DNA of 64,000 bases from NCBI GenBank assembly GCA_910576995.1, contig CAJTLC010000001.1:63221-127220 (forward strand), in the 5' to 3' direction. Under the pieces are notes generated by a model. The model was not told the origin of the DNA and did not search any database. It saw nothing but the letters and a program-made list of their open reading frames with translations. Below, one piece after another: positions 63,147 through 64,000 of the stretch; the stretch's first letter is position 1; each line of letters starts with the position of its first letter. The position numbers were made by a program, and so were the translations under genes. The DNA comes from an uncultured Ruminococcus sp. GTDB taxonomy: Bacteria; Bacillota; Clostridia; Oscillospirales; Ruminococcaceae.

Positions 63147-63441
63147 AGCGAGGTAACTCTCCTTCCGCGTCTAAAATCATGATTAAATCTACGTCTGCTT
63201 GTGAAACAATTCCGTTCTCGGTTATGTCCATCTGCCACATATCCACAGGCTGATAATGTCCGCCCAAACACTGAAGCATCAGTGTTGCGTCTGCAATTTC
63301 CAGTCTTCCGTCCATATTTGGGTCGTGTTTCCACCATTCGCAGCCGTAATCTGTTTCTGCTACAGCTCCAAAAGGCATAGCGGCTGAAATAGCGATTGCC
63401 ATCGCCGCAATAAATGATACGATTTTCTTGGTTAATTTCAT
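63133..63441 (-). CDS. Free-standing secreted dockerin (102 aa)
   Basis: A short protein: signal peptide (about 1-29), then a type I dockerin with two repeats (DPNMDGRLEIADATLMLQ and TENGIVSQADVDLI). Nothing else is attached. It overlaps the protease start, so the two are made together. Either a protease-dockerin fusion was split, or the dockerin works as a competitor or adaptor for cohesins. Confidence 0.8.
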   Translation of the reverse strand: MKLTKKIVSFIAAMAIAISAAMPFGAVAETDYGCEWWKHDPNMDGRLEIADATLMLQCLGGHYQPVDMWQMDITENGIVSQADVDLIMILDAEGELPRYVEH

Positions 63442-63553
63442 GATATACTCCTTTCGATATTGAATTGCCGCTGATAAAACTAAATCACACTACTCCATTG
63501 AAATCACGCTTCCTTTCCGCATAAAACAAAGTCGAAATTTTATCTTCATTTAT

Positions 63554-63582
63554 ATTATATCACGGTGAATGTGTTTTGTCAA
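63554..63582 (-). promoter_or_regulatory. Promoter of the dockerin-protease operon
   Basis: On the minus strand a perfect TTGACA (63582-63577), a 17-bp spacer and a perfect TATAAT (63559-63554). The leader is about 105 nt. Confidence 0.85.
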
Positions 63583-63781
63583 CATTTAGCAATATCAACA
63601 AAATATTTTCAGCATTTTAAACAATGAAAAATAGTTGTCTATAGAGATATTGCATATTAGATTTCAATGAAGCGAAGCGGATATAATTAAAATAAAAAAT
63701 TTGTGAAAATACTGGAAATTTATTTTAATATGTGGTATAATTAATTTTGATTGGTTTATTTGCAACGGTGCGGTAAACCTT

Positions 63782-63946
63782 TAGAGCCTGTTTAAAATTT
63801 CGGCGCGTGCGGATTTTCGAGCAGATTTTTGATCTGGCAAGGAAAAAAGCCGCAGGAATGCTGACGCATTTCAAGGCTTTTTGACGAAGTTCAGACAAAA
63901 AATCTGCCGAAAAGACGTGCGTGAGGAGATTTTAAACAGGCTCTTA
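63782..63946 (+). repeat. Palindromic repeat-family copy E
   Basis: Ends TAGAGCCTGTTTAAAAT and ATTTTAAACAGGCTCTTA. Inside are GTGCGGATTTTCGAGCA, GAATGCTGACGCATTTC and TCTGCCGAAAAGACGTGC. The rest of 63583-64000 shows no gene that I can support. Confidence 0.8.
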
Positions 63947-64000
63947 GGCATATTTTTGCCGAAGATATATTTTCTCCGTATTGCGGAGCTATTTTGAGGA

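Overview
The window is a gene-dense stretch of one bacterial chromosome. It looks like a low-to-mid GC Firmicute of the Clostridia, most plausibly a Ruminococcus-like member of the Oscillospiraceae. The support is a complete spoIIIA sporulation operon plus a YunB-type sporulation gene, four secreted proteins with cellulosome-type dockerin modules, TTG/GTG starts with GGAGG-type ribosome binding sites, and clostridial gene order (acetate kinase next to TmcAL; asp23-nusB-xseAB-ispA-dxs-tlyA-nadK-argR-recN). I see no rRNA, tRNA, CRISPR array, transposase or integrase gene.

Layout. 1-6.3 kb: the 3' end of a P-type cation ATPase, then a convergent three-gene operon (TerB-domain protein, BrxD-like P-loop ATPase, Lhr-like helicase) with its own consensus promoter; this is the best candidate for a poorly described DNA-processing or defence system. 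6.3-17.3 kb: ackA divergent from tmcAL, a C39-peptidase lipoprotein, a HAD phosphatase, an RNA-modification run (mnmA, a YabB/TrmN6-like methyltransferase, rsmI), a structured leader before a PHP phosphoesterase, a YdcF-like membrane protein and a papain-family protease with a dockerin. 17.3-21.9 kb: nested palindromic repeats, a long structured leader, and a CUT1 sugar ABC transporter without an ATPase gene. 21.9-26.7 kb: spoIIIAA-AH. 26.7-39.6 kb: asp23 to recN, then a histidine phosphatase, a GH42 beta-galactosidase and dtd. 40-49.1 kb: a class B PBP, alaS, HIT, a PRTase, a ComEC-like protein, holA and rnmV.

49.1-52.9 kb: an MBOAT and a DHHW/AlgX-like protein that have both lost their signature catalytic residues, an SDR enzyme and a membrane protein. 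52.9-54.6 kb: an AT-rich array of three small genes (unknown, nitroreductase, ASCH-like). The last two follow identical 41-bp promoter repeats, and all three end in a similar short palindrome, so they look like promoter-carrying cassettes. 54.7-60.2 kb: recQ, yunB, and a TetM-like ribosomal GTPase fused to a C-terminal NYN ribonuclease domain. 60.2-63.6 kb: a minus-strand secretory operon of a free-standing dockerin, a trypsin-like protease and two tandem paralogues with nearly identical dockerins.

A family of palindromic elements (about 70-330 bp) recurs at 17.4, 39.6, 54.7, 57.5 and 63.8 kb. The two ends of each copy are complementary, but the end sequence differs between copies, while an inner motif (TGCCGAAAAGACGTGC and close variants) is kept. 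One copy sits exactly inside another at 39.6 kb. Promoter and terminator calls are by eye; no searches or folding programs were run.
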